Assembly: GCA_026129905.1 (NCBI GenBank)
Contig: JAHCHE010000014.1
Coordinates: 124,001 to 188,000, forward strand
Direction: 5' to 3'
DNA length: 64,000 bases
From: Bryobacteraceae bacterium
GTDB lineage: Bacteria; Acidobacteriota; Terriglobia; Bryobacterales; Bryobacteraceae
Position numbers and translations under genes: made by a program. Positions 8,271 through 16,376 of the stretch are shown piece by piece. The notes beneath the pieces are model-generated. The model saw only the letters and a list, made by a program, of their open reading frames with translations, was not told the origin of the DNA and made no database searches. Every line of letters starts with the position of its first letter. Position 1 is the first letter of the stretch.

Positions 8271-9481
8271 GGCGCGACCCCCATGGCGGTCTCGAGCGCG
8301 GCGATGCTCTGGCGGTATTCGGCGAGGGCCTGAAAGTAGAGGGACTCGGTCTCGATTCGCAGCCGCTCGGCGTCCAGCAGCCGCAGCAGGTCCCAGCCGC
8401 CTTCGCGATACGCCGCTTGGGCGATGGCGGCCGACTCGGCAGCTTGATCGAGCATGGGACGTAGCGATTCTCCGATCTGGCGCAGGCGCACCTCGTAGTC
8501 CCGGCGGGCGGCCGCCACTTCCGCCTGCACCACCGCGGCGGCGGAGGCGAGTTCCGACCGCAAGGCGGTCACCTCGGCGGAAGCGGCGAGGATGTTGCCT
8601 TCGTTGCGGTTGCGAACAGGGAGGCCAACCTGGAAGCCGGCGACGAGGGTATCGAGGCCGGCGTTGCGCTTGTAGCCCAGGATGCCCGCGACATCCGGAC
8701 TGGCGACGGCGCGCTGGAGGAGGACGTTGGCTTCCGCCTGCGCGATCGCCGCGCGCGCCAGTTTCATTTCCGTGCGCTGCCCGAGTGCGGTTGCGAGGTC
8801 GGCGGCCGGCGTGGGGGCGTCGCCGATTTCCAGGGAATCGTACCGGACGGCGTCCGGGACGCCGGTCTGCCCCATTTCGCGGAAGAGAGCAATGCGCGCG
8901 CGGTCGGCTTCAAGCAGCGCGCCGTTGGCCGCCAGTTTCAGGCGTTCGCTTTCCAGGCGCACGCGGAGCAGGTCCGCTTCGGCCATGGCGCCTTCCGTCA
9001 CGCGGATTTCATGGAATTCGACGGTGCGCAGAAAGTTGGAGGCGCTCTCGATCAGGAGTTCATGGATGCGCTGGCGGCCGGCGGCGGCCCAGTAGGCGCG
9101 CTTGACTCGATCGGCGATCTGCTTCCGCAGTAATTCGCGCTCCAGTTCCGCGCGGCGCACGCCCGTCTCGGCCAGTTCGACGCGCCGGCTTCGCTTGCCG
9201 CCGGTCTCGAAGGTCTGCGAGAGAAGCGCGAAGGTGTCGGTCTGGGTCCAGTATTGAAACGGCGGGTTTCCGGAAAAGCGGATATTCTCGGCCTGGAAAT
9301 TGAAAACGGGGTTTGGTTTGAGGTCGGCCTGCCGCCGGAACCCTTCGGAAACCGCCATGCGGCCTTCGCTCGCCTGGATGAGCGGATGGGCGGCGACAGC
9401 GGCGGCGAGGGCGTCCTTAAGCGTGAGCGTCGTCTGCGCCGAAGCCGTAACAACTACGAGGCTCAGCAGGTAGCGCTTCAT
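8267..9481 (-). CDS. czcC: CzcC-type outer-membrane efflux protein (TolC family)
   Basis: A 404-residue TolC-fold protein with a signal peptide (LLSLVVVTASA|QTTLTLKDAL) and the two-fold repeated OEP pattern: long amphipathic helices separated by short strands, with the characteristic early LxxALxxAxxxHPxI motif. It would form the outer-membrane channel of the tripartite metal pump. The frame continues upstream to 9529, but the ATG at 9481 gives a proper signal peptide. It is the first gene of the czcCBA-order operon. No metal-responsive regulator is adjacent, so control is not visible here. Confidence 0.87.
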   Translation of the reverse strand: MKRYLLSLVVVTASAQTTLTLKDALAAAVAAHPLIQASEGRMAVSEGFRRQADLKPNPVFNFQAENIRFSGNPPFQYWTQTDTFALLSQTFETGGKRSRRVELAETGVRRAELERELLRKQIADRVKRAYWAAAGRQRIHELLIESASNFLRTVEFHEIRVTEGAMAEADLLRVRLESERLKLAANGALLEADRARIALFREMGQTGVPDAVRYDSLEIGDAPTPAADLATALGQRTEMKLARAAIAQAEANVLLQRAVASPDVAGILGYKRNAGLDTLVAGFQVGLPVRNRNEGNILAASAEVTALRSELASAAAVVQAEVAAARRDYEVRLRQIGESLRPMLDQAAESAAIAQAAYREGGWDLLRLLDAERLRIETESLYFQALAEYRQSIAALETAMGVAP

Positions 9482-9511
9482 CGAATCGGATATTCTTACC
9501 TTATCGTAAAT

Positions 9512-9533
9512 ATAGCCGGGGCTTCGCACCCCG
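9512..9533 (-). terminator. Hairpin terminator after the VOC gene
   Basis: A GC-rich inverted repeat, gccgggg / ccccggc with a 7-nt loop, lies 10 nt beyond the VOC gene stop and before the czcC start. On the minus strand it is followed by an A/T-rich stretch (tatatttacg) rather than a pure U-run. It probably separates the VOC gene from the efflux operon. Confidence 0.5.
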
Positions 9534-9541
9534 GCGCCGGC

Positions 9542-9964
9542 TCATGGGCTGACGATTTCCAGGGTGTAACCGTCGGGGTCGAGGAAGTACGCCACGCAGG
9601 GACGGTCCGGCCGGGAACGCATTGGCGCGCCTTTGAAGCGGACGCCCACGGCCTTCAGGTCCTCATACGTGCGTTCCACGTCGTCGGTGGTGAAGGCGAT
9701 ATGCGCGGCGCCGACGTTGTTCGTGGCCAGGTCCAGACGCGCGCCGCGAGGAGAGGCGTACTCGATCAGTTCCAGGCGGAAACTGCCGAGCGAAACGAAG
9801 GCGATTCGCAGGTGGGCGCCTGGGAAACCGACGATGGTCTCAATGCCCGGCCCTTGGACTTCGAACTCCCGCTCGAGCTTCATTCCGAGCACGCTCATGT
9901 AAAAATCCTTCGAGCGTTCCAGGTCGCCGACGGTGAAACTGGTGTGATTGTGCGCGACGATCAT
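9542..9964 (-). CDS. VOC-superfamily (glyoxalase/dioxygenase-like) protein
   Basis: A 140-residue protein made of two beta-alpha-beta-beta-beta modules. The first starts NHTSFTVGDLERSKDFYMSVLGM, the second HIAFTTDDVERTYEDLKAVGV and ends FLDPDGYTLEIVSP. The spaced His and Glu residues at the strand starts and ends are the usual VOC metal ligands. The length fits single-chain VOC proteins such as lactoylglutathione-lyase-like or fosfomycin-resistance-like enzymes; the substrate cannot be read from the sequence. The ATG at 9964 is chosen because it starts exactly at the first VOC strand, although the frame stays open to 10024. Confidence 0.82.
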   Translation of the reverse strand: MIVAHNHTSFTVGDLERSKDFYMSVLGMKLEREFEVQGPGIETIVGFPGAHLRIAFVSLGSFRLELIEYASPRGARLDLATNNVGAAHIAFTTDDVERTYEDLKAVGVRFKGAPMRSRPDRPCVAYFLDPDGYTLEIVSP

Positions 9965-10000
9965 CCTTCCTCCAAAACCGGTATTGTATGCCCGAGAATG

Positions 10001-10024
10001 GTGGCTCTGGCGCGGCGGAGCCAC
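10001..10024. other. Short perfect inverted repeat in the intergenic region
   Basis: Arms gtggctc and gagccac (7 bp) are separated by a 10-nt loop. It lies just upstream of the VOC gene start and could be an operator or a small hairpin. The 474-nt gap 9965-10438 otherwise holds a toxin-like remnant, a promoter and a leader hairpin, listed separately. Confidence 0.4.
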
Positions 10025-10110
10025 TTCATCGCGCGAGTACCTACAATGTAATCACATGGCGACAAAGACACGATTCGTTCGCATTGATGCTCCGACTACC
10101 ACGCGGTCCG

Positions 10111-10218
10111 ATGAAGACGAGTGGACATGGCGAGCGCCTGGCGAAGCGTCTCGGCCGGTTGTCACCCGACGCGCTGGCCTCCGTTTTTCGTGCTCTCCAG
10201 GAGATGTTCGCCGGGTAG
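10111..10218 (+). pseudogene. Remnant resembling the C-terminus of a PemK/MazF toxin
   Basis: A 35-codon frame reads ERLAKRLGRLSPDALASVFR and ends in ALQEMFAG. This resembles the closing helix of PemK/MazF-type toxins (the R-L-G-R-L-S signature followed by an amphipathic helix). Nothing upstream in any plus-strand frame provides the beta-barrel body of such a toxin, so if the resemblance is real this is only a tail left by deletion. It is short and could be chance. Confidence 0.3.
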
Positions 10219-10359
10219 CCGGCGCCCGGACCTGACGTCGTCGCCGCGCGCGGTTTCATCCCGGCGCTCTGCATTCCAGGCGTCGCCCTGAATTCGCATG
10301 TCCTCTCAACTAAACTAAAGGGCGATATAGGCAGCGCCGCCAAACTTGAACGAAAGGTA

Positions 10360-10388
10360 TTGAAAACGACGGGGCGCTGTAATATACT
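10360..10388 (+). promoter_or_regulatory. Sigma70-type promoter for the Gfo/Idh gene
   Basis: TTGAAA at 10360-10365 and TATACT at 10383-10388 are separated by exactly 17 nt, matching the housekeeping consensus closely. Transcription would begin near 10395, immediately before a 7-bp hairpin and about 44 nt before the start codon. Confidence 0.7.
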
Positions 10389-10395
10389 TTTTCCC

Positions 10396-10417
10396 GGAGA
10401 AGGTGACCTGCTTCTCC
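10396..10417 (+). promoter_or_regulatory. 5' leader hairpin before the Gfo/Idh gene
   Basis: Arms ggagaag and cttctcc (7 bp perfect, 8-nt loop) lie between the predicted transcription start and the Shine-Dalgarno, followed by cgttttgcc. The strong AGGAGG (10427-10432) lies just downstream. The hairpin would be at the extreme 5' end of the mRNA and could stabilise it or act as a weak attenuator. Confidence 0.5.
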
Positions 10418-10438
10418 CGTTTTGCCAGGAGGTTAGTC

Positions 10439-11782
10439 ATGCGAGATTCCTCGCCGTCGCGGCGTGTTTTTCTGGGCGCTGTGACGGCAGCTTCGTACCA
10501 GCGCATCCTTGGCGCGAACGACCGGGTGCAGATCGGCGTGATCGGCTACGGGCTGATCGGCGCGTTCCATGCCCAAACCTTTAAGAACCAGCGCGACGTG
10601 GACGTGGTGGGCGTAGCGGACGTCTACCAACCGCGCGTGGAGGCGGGCGTGGCCGCATGCGGCCCGCAGGCGAAGGGCTACCGCGACTTCCGGAAGATGC
10701 TCGACGTGAAGGACATCGACGGAGTGGTGGCGGCGCTTCCCGACCACTGGCACGCGCTGGCGACGATTCTGGCGTGCGCGGCCGGCAAGGACGTGTACGT
10801 CGAAAAGCCTATGACGCTGTTCGTGCGCGAGGGCGAGTGGATGGTGAAGGCGGCGCGGAAGTATCGGCGCGTAGTGCAGGTGGGAACGCAGCAGCGTAGC
10901 GGGCTCCATTTTCAGGAAGCGAAAAAGCTGCTTCAGCAGGGCTATATCGGCAAGATTGTCAACTGCCGCATCGCGTCGTTCCGCAACGTCATGCCGGGAT
11001 TCGGGGCGCCGCCCGACAGCGCGCCGCCAAGCGAGCTCGATTACGAAATGTGGCTGGGGCCGGCGCCCAAGCGGCCCTACAACCCGCAGCGTTCGCTTTA
11101 CAATTTCCGCTGGTTTTGGGACTATTCGGGCGGGCAGATGACCAACCTGGGCGCGCACAACCTGGACATCGTGCATTGGATCACGGGAGTGAAGGGTCCG
11201 ACGAAGGTCGCCTCGGTGGGAGGCCGGCTGGCTCTGACCGAAGACAACGGCGAGACGCCCGACACGCAGGAAGCGATCTTCGAGTACCCGGGCTTCACTG
11301 TGTCGGTGGCGATCCGGGAAGCGGCGGCGGGATTCCGCGCCCCGTTCGAGCTATGTGGAACGAAGGGCAGCATCTCGATCTCGCGCGGCGGCTTCGAAAT
11401 CCGGCCGGACATGAAGGTGTACGCGGCCAACCAGATTCCGGACTGGTCGCGGCCGCCGGGCCACCCGCCGCGCTCCGACGTCAAGCCGACGCCGTGGATC
11501 GAAGGTTTAAAGCGCGAGGGATCGTCCGACGAGCAGATGGATCTGCACGTCCGCAACTTCGTCGACTGCATCAAGTCGCGGCAGCGGCCGGTCGCCGACG
11601 TCGAAGACGGCCACCAGGTTTCCACGGCCTGCCACCTCGCCAACATCTCGCTCCAACTCGGGCGGTCCGTCAAGTGGGATCCGGAGAAAGAAGAGATCGT
11701 CGGCGACCGGGAAGCGTCGGCGAAACTCGAGCGGCCGTATCGGAAGCCGTGGGACGAAGCGCTCAGGAGCCTCAAGCTGTGA
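10439..11782 (+). CDS. Tat-exported Gfo/Idh/MocA-family oxidoreductase
   Basis: A 447-residue protein. It begins with a twin-arginine type leader (SRRVFLGAVTAASYQ), then the Rossmann fold RVQIGVIGYGLIGAFHAQTF (about 30-50), the Gfo/Idh EKP motif (DVYVEKPMTLF, about 120-130) and the C-terminal alpha/beta sheet domain containing GAHNLDIVHWITG. These NAD(P)-dependent enzymes oxidise or reduce sugars, inositols or glycosides; exported forms are common in acidobacteria and planctomycetes. The ATG at 10439 is preferred over upstream starts because a perfect AGGAGG precedes it and it yields the Tat leader. Its stop overlaps the next gene (GTGA), so the two are translationally coupled. Confidence 0.88.
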   Translation: MRDSSPSRRVFLGAVTAASYQRILGANDRVQIGVIGYGLIGAFHAQTFKNQRDVDVVGVADVYQPRVEAGVAACGPQAKGYRDFRKMLDVKDIDGVVAALPDHWHALATILACAAGKDVYVEKPMTLFVREGEWMVKAARKYRRVVQVGTQQRSGLHFQEAKKLLQQGYIGKIVNCRIASFRNVMPGFGAPPDSAPPSELDYEMWLGPAPKRPYNPQRSLYNFRWFWDYSGGQMTNLGAHNLDIVHWITGVKGPTKVASVGGRLALTEDNGETPDTQEAIFEYPGFTVSVAIREAAAGFRAPFELCGTKGSISISRGGFEIRPDMKVYAANQIPDWSRPPGHPPRSDVKPTPWIEGLKREGSSDEQMDLHVRNFVDCIKSRQRPVADVEDGHQVSTACHLANISLQLGRSVKWDPEKEEIVGDREASAKLERPYRKPWDEALRSLKL

Positions 11783-12780
11783 CGCGCAGGGAATTCGTGG
11801 GGTCGGCGGCCGCCGCCGGATTTGCCGGGGCGGCCTCCCGGCGCACCAGCATGGGTCTGACGCCGGATTCGCTTCCGGCTCACCGCACGCGAAACGCCGA
11901 CGGCGTGCTGGAGATCGCGGCGAAACTCGGCATGGGCGGCGGACAGGGCAGCCTGACGTCGCTCGAGCCCGCCTACCTTGCGAAGGTGCGGCGGCTCCAG
12001 GAAGAGAACAACCTCTATTTCGAGGTCCAGACGCGCCTGGCGCAGGACAATACCGAGGAGTTCGAGGCGACGATAAAGGCGGCCAAGGAGGCCGGCGCCC
12101 GCAGCATCCGCGCCGTCTGCCTCGGCGGCCGCCGGTACGAGAATTTCTCAACGCTCGCGGAATGGAAGGCGGCCACGGCGGAGTTCCACAAACGGATCGC
12201 TCTCACCGTCCCGATCGTCGAGAAACACCGGCTGCCGATGGGGCTGGAGAACCACAAGGACTGGACCACCGACGAGCACGTCGCCCTGCTGAAGAAATAT
12301 TCCAGCGAGTATCTGGGCGTCTGTCTCGACACGGGCAACAGCATTTCACTGCTCGACGACCGCTACTACATCATCGAACAACTGGCGCCGTACGCCATTA
12401 ACACGCACTTGAAGGACATGGGGGTGGAGGAGTACGCCGACGGGTTCCTGCTTTCGGAGGTTCCCATGGGCGACGGGATGATGGACATGCAGCGCGTGCG
12501 CGACATCATCCGGAAGGCGAATCCGAAAATCACCTTCTCGCTCGAAATGATCACGCGCGATCCGCTCCAGGTTCCGTGTCTGACGGACAAGTACTGGGCG
12601 ACTCTCCCGGACCGGAACGGCGTTTATCTGGCGCGCACTCTCGCCATGGTGCGCGCGAACAAGCCCAACAAGCCGCTGCCCCGCGTGGCCGGCCTCGACG
12701 TGGAAGCCCGAAAGCGTTTCGAGCTGGAAAACGTCGAAGCGTGCATCGCCTACGCCCGCGACCGGCTCGGGCTCGTTTAG
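11779..12780 (+). CDS. Sugar phosphate isomerase/epimerase-like TIM barrel protein (Tat leader)
   Basis: A 333-residue protein starting with GTG at 11779, which overlaps the preceding stop. The N-terminus MTRREFVGSAAAAGFAGAAS is a Tat-type leader. The body matches the xylose-isomerase-like AP_endonuc_2 fold: MGLENHKDW, LGVCLDTGNS, INTHLKDMG and FSLEMITRDP place the Glu, Asp, His and Glu metal ligands on consecutive strands. The partner Gfo/Idh enzyme just upstream suggests a shared carbohydrate pathway, a common pairing in this group. The exact substrate is unknown. Confidence 0.82.
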   Translation: MTRREFVGSAAAAGFAGAASRRTSMGLTPDSLPAHRTRNADGVLEIAAKLGMGGGQGSLTSLEPAYLAKVRRLQEENNLYFEVQTRLAQDNTEEFEATIKAAKEAGARSIRAVCLGGRRYENFSTLAEWKAATAEFHKRIALTVPIVEKHRLPMGLENHKDWTTDEHVALLKKYSSEYLGVCLDTGNSISLLDDRYYIIEQLAPYAINTHLKDMGVEEYADGFLLSEVPMGDGMMDMQRVRDIIRKANPKITFSLEMITRDPLQVPCLTDKYWATLPDRNGVYLARTLAMVRANKPNKPLPRVAGLDVEARKRFELENVEACIAYARDRLGLV

Positions 12781-12804
12781 CACCCGGTGGCATTCGCATG
12801 GAAC

Positions 12805-12830
12805 GAGCCGTTGGCGCAAGCGAACGGCTC
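12805..12830 (+). terminator. Hairpin between the isomerase and TonB receptor genes
   Basis: A perfect 8-bp inverted repeat, gagccgtt / aacggctc, with a 10-nt loop, 24 nt after the isomerase stop. No U-tract follows, so it may act as a weak terminator or processing site separating the two-gene unit from the receptor gene. Confidence 0.5.
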
Positions 12831-12872
12831 CGTGGGGGAAATCGAGAACCGCTTAAATAAAAGGGGTCTTTA

Positions 12873-15800
12873 ATGGGATATAAGGCGCTTATTATCCTGC
12901 TGGCTTTGGCGATGGCCCTGCCCGTTTCCGCGCAGACGGCGGGCGAAATCGCCGGCATTGTGACCGATTCCACCGGCGCGGTGATCCAGAACGCGGCCGT
13001 TACGGTAACCAACCAACGTACGAACGCGGTTCGTACAACCTCGTCGAACGACGCGGGCATTTATTCGTTTCCGGGCCTCGTGCCGGGAATCTACGAAGTG
13101 AAAGTGGAAATGCAGGGCTTTCGCACGGTGATCCGCCGCGACATCCAACTCGAAGTCCAGCAGGTGGCCCGCGTCAATGCCGCGCTGGAAGTCGGCGAAG
13201 TGACGCAGGCCATCGAAGTGACGGGCGGCTCGGTGCTGTTGACCACCGACAGCGCCACCACCGGGACAGTGATCGAGCAGGAGCGCATCGTCGAACTGCC
13301 GCTGAACGGACGGAACTTCCTTCAGTTGGTGTCGCTGAGCCCGAACGTGACCTACGGCTTCAACATGCCGGGGCAGGTAGCCGGGCGGCAGGGCGGCACG
13401 CGCGGAGACCAGAATATCTCGATCTCCGGCATGCGGGGCACCTGGAACCACTACACGCTCGACGGCCTCGAAAATACCGACGTGAATTTCAACCTCTACA
13501 TCCTGCTGCCGTCGGTGGACGCGCTCCAGGAGTTCAAGGTCCAGACGGGCGTCTACCCGGCGGAATTCGGGCGCGCGGCCAGCCAGATCAACGTCTCCAC
13601 GCGGCCGGGCTCGAACCAGTTTCACGGGGCGCTCTACGAATTTTTGCGCAACGACAAGCTGGACGCCCGGCAGTACGACTTCATCGGCACGCGGCCCGCG
13701 AGAGCGCCGTTCAAATGGAACCAGTACGGCTTCACTCTCGGCGGTCCCGTCTGGATACCGAAGGTGTTTAACGGAACAAACCGGCTGTTTTTCATGACGA
13801 ATTTTGAAGGCTTTCGGGACCGCAAGACCAGTTACGGCATTTACACCACGCCGACCGTGGCGATGAGAAACGGCGATTTCACGCACAAGACCGGCGGTCT
13901 CATCGATCCCGCGACACGGAAAGTGGTGAACGGCGCCGTGGTTTCCGAGGTATTTCCCGGCAACCGGATTCCGGCGTCGCGCTTCGATCCCGTTTCATTG
14001 AAGCTGCTGGAATTCTGGCCCGAGCCCAACGTCAACACGGCCATCCTCCGCGACAACTTCCAGCAAACCCAGCCGCGAAAGATCGACAAGGACCAGTTCA
14101 CCGTCCGAATCGACTTCAACGAAAGCAGCAGTTCGCAATGGTTCGGCCGTTACAGTTGGACGGACGAGGCGACCTTCTCCACCGGGATGAAACTGAACGG
14201 CACGCGGCTGAGCACGAACGCGTGGCAGACGATGATCTCGAACACGCGGGTCCTGTCGCCGACGAAGGTGAACGAGTTCCGCATGGGCTGGAACCAATTC
14301 ATGAACCAGATCGGGCGCGAGCTGGCGGGCGTGCGCAACGTGGTGGACGAGCTGGGCATTCCGGGGCTGAAGGCGCCGGACGAGGCGTCGTGGGGCATCC
14401 CTCGCATCACCGCGCTGGTGGGCGTCAGCGGCTTCGGCGACGAATCGAGCGGGCCGTTCACCGTCGACGACGGCATTCTCCAAGTCAGCGACACCTTCTC
14501 CTGGATCCGCGGCAAGCACTCCCTCCGCTTCGGCGGCGAATTTCGCTACGATCAGTATCCGCAGGGCGGCAACGAGTTCGCGCGCGGCTCGTTCGAGTTC
14601 AACGGACAGTACTCCACCGACTCGACGGCCGACCTGCTGCTGGGCGTTCTCTCGAAGGCCGAATCGTCAATCGCGCTGGCCTCGGCGGACTTCGTCGCCA
14701 ACAACGCCAGCCTGTTCATCGACGACACGTACCGCGTCACGCCGAAGCTGACCCTGAACCTCGGCCTGCGGTGGGAGCTGTTCCAGCCCTTTTACGACAA
14801 GTCCGAGAACCAGGTGAACATCGTCGCCCCGTTGCTGGCCGACATCCCGCACGTGCCGGACATCAACCTGCACCCGGTGCTGGTACGCACGGGCAGCGGC
14901 GATTTCTATGAAGGCAAGGAATTCCGCTACCCGGGCATCCAGGTGGCGCGGGACGGCCGGTTCGGCAAGCGGCTGATGCAGACCGACTACAACAACTTCG
15001 CGCCGCGCCTCGGCGTCGCTTACAGCCCGTCGGAGAACTGGACGGTGCGCACCGGCTTCGGCGTTTTCTATTCGGCCGAGAGCGGCAACTCGCGGTTCGA
15101 CATGAACCGGGGGCTCGGCGGCCGGGTCTCGCGGCAGGCCAATCCGCAAGTGCCCGACATCACGTTCGGCAATTTCCTCACCGCCGCCACGCGGCCCTGG
15201 GTGCTTCCGCCCATGCCGTTCCTGTGGGGCGTGAAGCCGAACGTCCTCACCACCTACACGATGCAGTACCTGTTCGACATCCAGCGCAAGCTGAGCCCGA
15301 ACATGTCGCTGGAGATCGGCTACAGCGGGTCCCAGCACCGCAAGCTCCAGGCGCTCCAGAACACCAACGCGCCGCTGCCGGGAACCACCAGCTACGCCAC
15401 CCGCGCGCCCTTCCCCGAGTACGGGGTGCTGCAAGTGGTGCATTCGGAGGGCACGGGCAACTACAACGGGCTTGGCTTCAAGCTCACCCGGCGCATGTCC
15501 GCCGGTCTGACGGCGCTGGTCAGCTACACCTGGTCGAAGTCGCTCGATTCGGCCAGCGCCATCCGCGGCAACTACGACGACATCTTTCCGCAGGACAGCC
15601 GCTGCCTGGGCTGCGACTATGGCTACTCGGCGTTCAACACGCCGCACCGCTTCGTGACGTCGACGCTGTGGGAGCTGCCGTTCGGCAAGGGGAAACCGCT
15701 GGCCGACGTCGGCGGCGTCTTGAATCACATCGTCGGCGGGTGGCAGATCGGCTCGATCGTCACCATCCAGAACGGCCGTCCGCTGAACATGGCCGCCGGC

Positions 15801-16202
15801 TATGACGCTCCGGGAACGGCGACCTACGGCAACTGGCGGCTGAACGCGACAGGCCAGGACGCCTACCTGCCCGCCGGCCAGCGCAGCTCGAACCAGTGGT
15901 TCAACACCAACGCGTTTTCGCCGCCGCCGGTCGGTACCTTCGGCAACGTCAGCCGCAACCGGCTGATGGGCCCGACCACGTTCCAGTGGGATTTTTCCAC
16001 CCACAAGGAATTCCAGATCCGCGAATCGCACCGGCTCCAGTTCCGGTTCGAGGCGTTCAACTTTCCGAACCACCCGAGTCTCGGCAATCCGAACGTGACG
16101 TGGGGCAGCCGCACGTCGACGCCGAATCCAGCCTTCGGGACGATCCGCGGCACCGCGTACAGTATGCGGGAGCTGCAGTTCGGACTGAAGTACATTTTTT
16201 AG
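12873..16202 (+). CDS. Oar-like TonB-dependent receptor with carboxypeptidase-regulatory-like domain
   Basis: A 1109-residue outer-membrane protein. The signal peptide (about 1-21) ends at VSAQ. Residues about 22-110 form a carboxypeptidase-regulatory-like Ig fold (GEIAGIVTDSTGAVIQNAAV). Residues about 115-240 are the plug, with VELPLNGRNFLQLVSLSPNV, and the remainder is a beta-barrel ending in an aromatic residue (LKYIF). Such large receptors are massively expanded in Solibacter-like acidobacteria and are thought to import oligosaccharides or other large solutes. The location downstream of two carbohydrate-type genes suggests a sugar ligand. A purine-rich AAAAGGGG lies upstream of the ATG. 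Confidence 0.9.
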   Translation: MGYKALIILLALAMALPVSAQTAGEIAGIVTDSTGAVIQNAAVTVTNQRTNAVRTTSSNDAGIYSFPGLVPGIYEVKVEMQGFRTVIRRDIQLEVQQVARVNAALEVGEVTQAIEVTGGSVLLTTDSATTGTVIEQERIVELPLNGRNFLQLVSLSPNVTYGFNMPGQVAGRQGGTRGDQNISISGMRGTWNHYTLDGLENTDVNFNLYILLPSVDALQEFKVQTGVYPAEFGRAASQINVSTRPGSNQFHGALYEFLRNDKLDARQYDFIGTRPARAPFKWNQYGFTLGGPVWIPKVFNGTNRLFFMTNFEGFRDRKTSYGIYTTPTVAMRNGDFTHKTGGLIDPATRKVVNGAVVSEVFPGNRIPASRFDPVSLKLLEFWPEPNVNTAILRDNFQQTQPRKIDKDQFTVRIDFNESSSSQWFGRYSWTDEATFSTGMKLNGTRLSTNAWQTMISNTRVLSPTKVNEFRMGWNQFMNQIGRELAGVRNVVDELGIPGLKAPDEASWGIPRITALVGVSGFGDESSGPFTVDDGILQVSDTFSWIRGKHSLRFGGEFRYDQYPQGGNEFARGSFEFNGQYSTDSTADLLLGVLSKAESSIALASADFVANNASLFIDDTYRVTPKLTLNLGLRWELFQPFYDKSENQVNIVAPLLADIPHVPDINLHPVLVRTGSGDFYEGKEFRYPGIQVARDGRFGKRLMQTDYNNFAPRLGVAYSPSENWTVRTGFGVFYSAESGNSRFDMNRGLGGRVSRQANPQVPDITFGNFLTAATRPWVLPPMPFLWGVKPNVLTTYTMQYLFDIQRKLSPNMSLEIGYSGSQHRKLQALQNTNAPLPGTTSYATRAPFPEYGVLQVVHSEGTGNYNGLGFKLTRRMSAGLTALVSYTWSKSLDSASAIRGNYDDIFPQDSRCLGCDYGYSAFNTPHRFVTSTLWELPFGKGKPLADVGGVLNHIVGGWQIGSIVTIQNGRPLNMAAGYDAPGTATYGNWRLNATGQDAYLPAGQRSSNQWFNTNAFSPPPVGTFGNVSRNRLMGPTTFQWDFSTHKEFQIRESHRLQFRFEAFNFPNHPSLGNPNVTWGSRTSTPNPAFGTIRGTAYSMRELQFGLKYIF

Positions 16203-16215
16203 CCGGCGAGTCGCG

Positions 16216-16250
16216 CCGCCCGGGCGGAACGCGCTCACCCGCCCGGCGCG
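16216..16250 (+). terminator. GC-rich hairpin after the TonB receptor gene
   Basis: ccgggcgg (16220-16227) and ccgcccgg (16239-16246) form an 8-bp stem with an 11-nt loop, starting 17 nt after the receptor stop. There is no U-run, so it is an imperfect intrinsic terminator. It lies outside the left direct repeat of the defence cassette. Confidence 0.5.
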
Positions 16251-16260
16251 GCGCGGCAGA

Positions 16261-16291
16261 TCGCTTCACCGCACCGCGATCGTCACGCCCG
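16261..16291. repeat. Left direct repeat bracketing the Druantia-like cassette
   Basis: This 31-bp stretch matches 24618-24648 at 30 of 31 positions; the first 23 bases are identical. Read on the minus strand it encodes GVTIAVR followed by a stop, the same end as the NHL/TIGR03437 gene at the other side of the cassette. It therefore looks like a detached copy of that gene's 3' end, 85 nt beyond the helicase stop. Confidence 0.85.
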
Positions 16292-16376
16292 CTGTCCCTG
16301 GGACCGAGCCGTCGTTCCAACGACTTATGGCCTCCAACCAGTGCTCCGACTTCACTCCGTATCGCCAACTTTCAAC

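Noticed and set aside
10056-10235. Plus-strand frame MATKTRFVRIDAPTTTRSDE... as a real gene
   Set aside because: No family resemblance, weak ribosome site, and it overlaps in another frame the stretch with toxin-like character.
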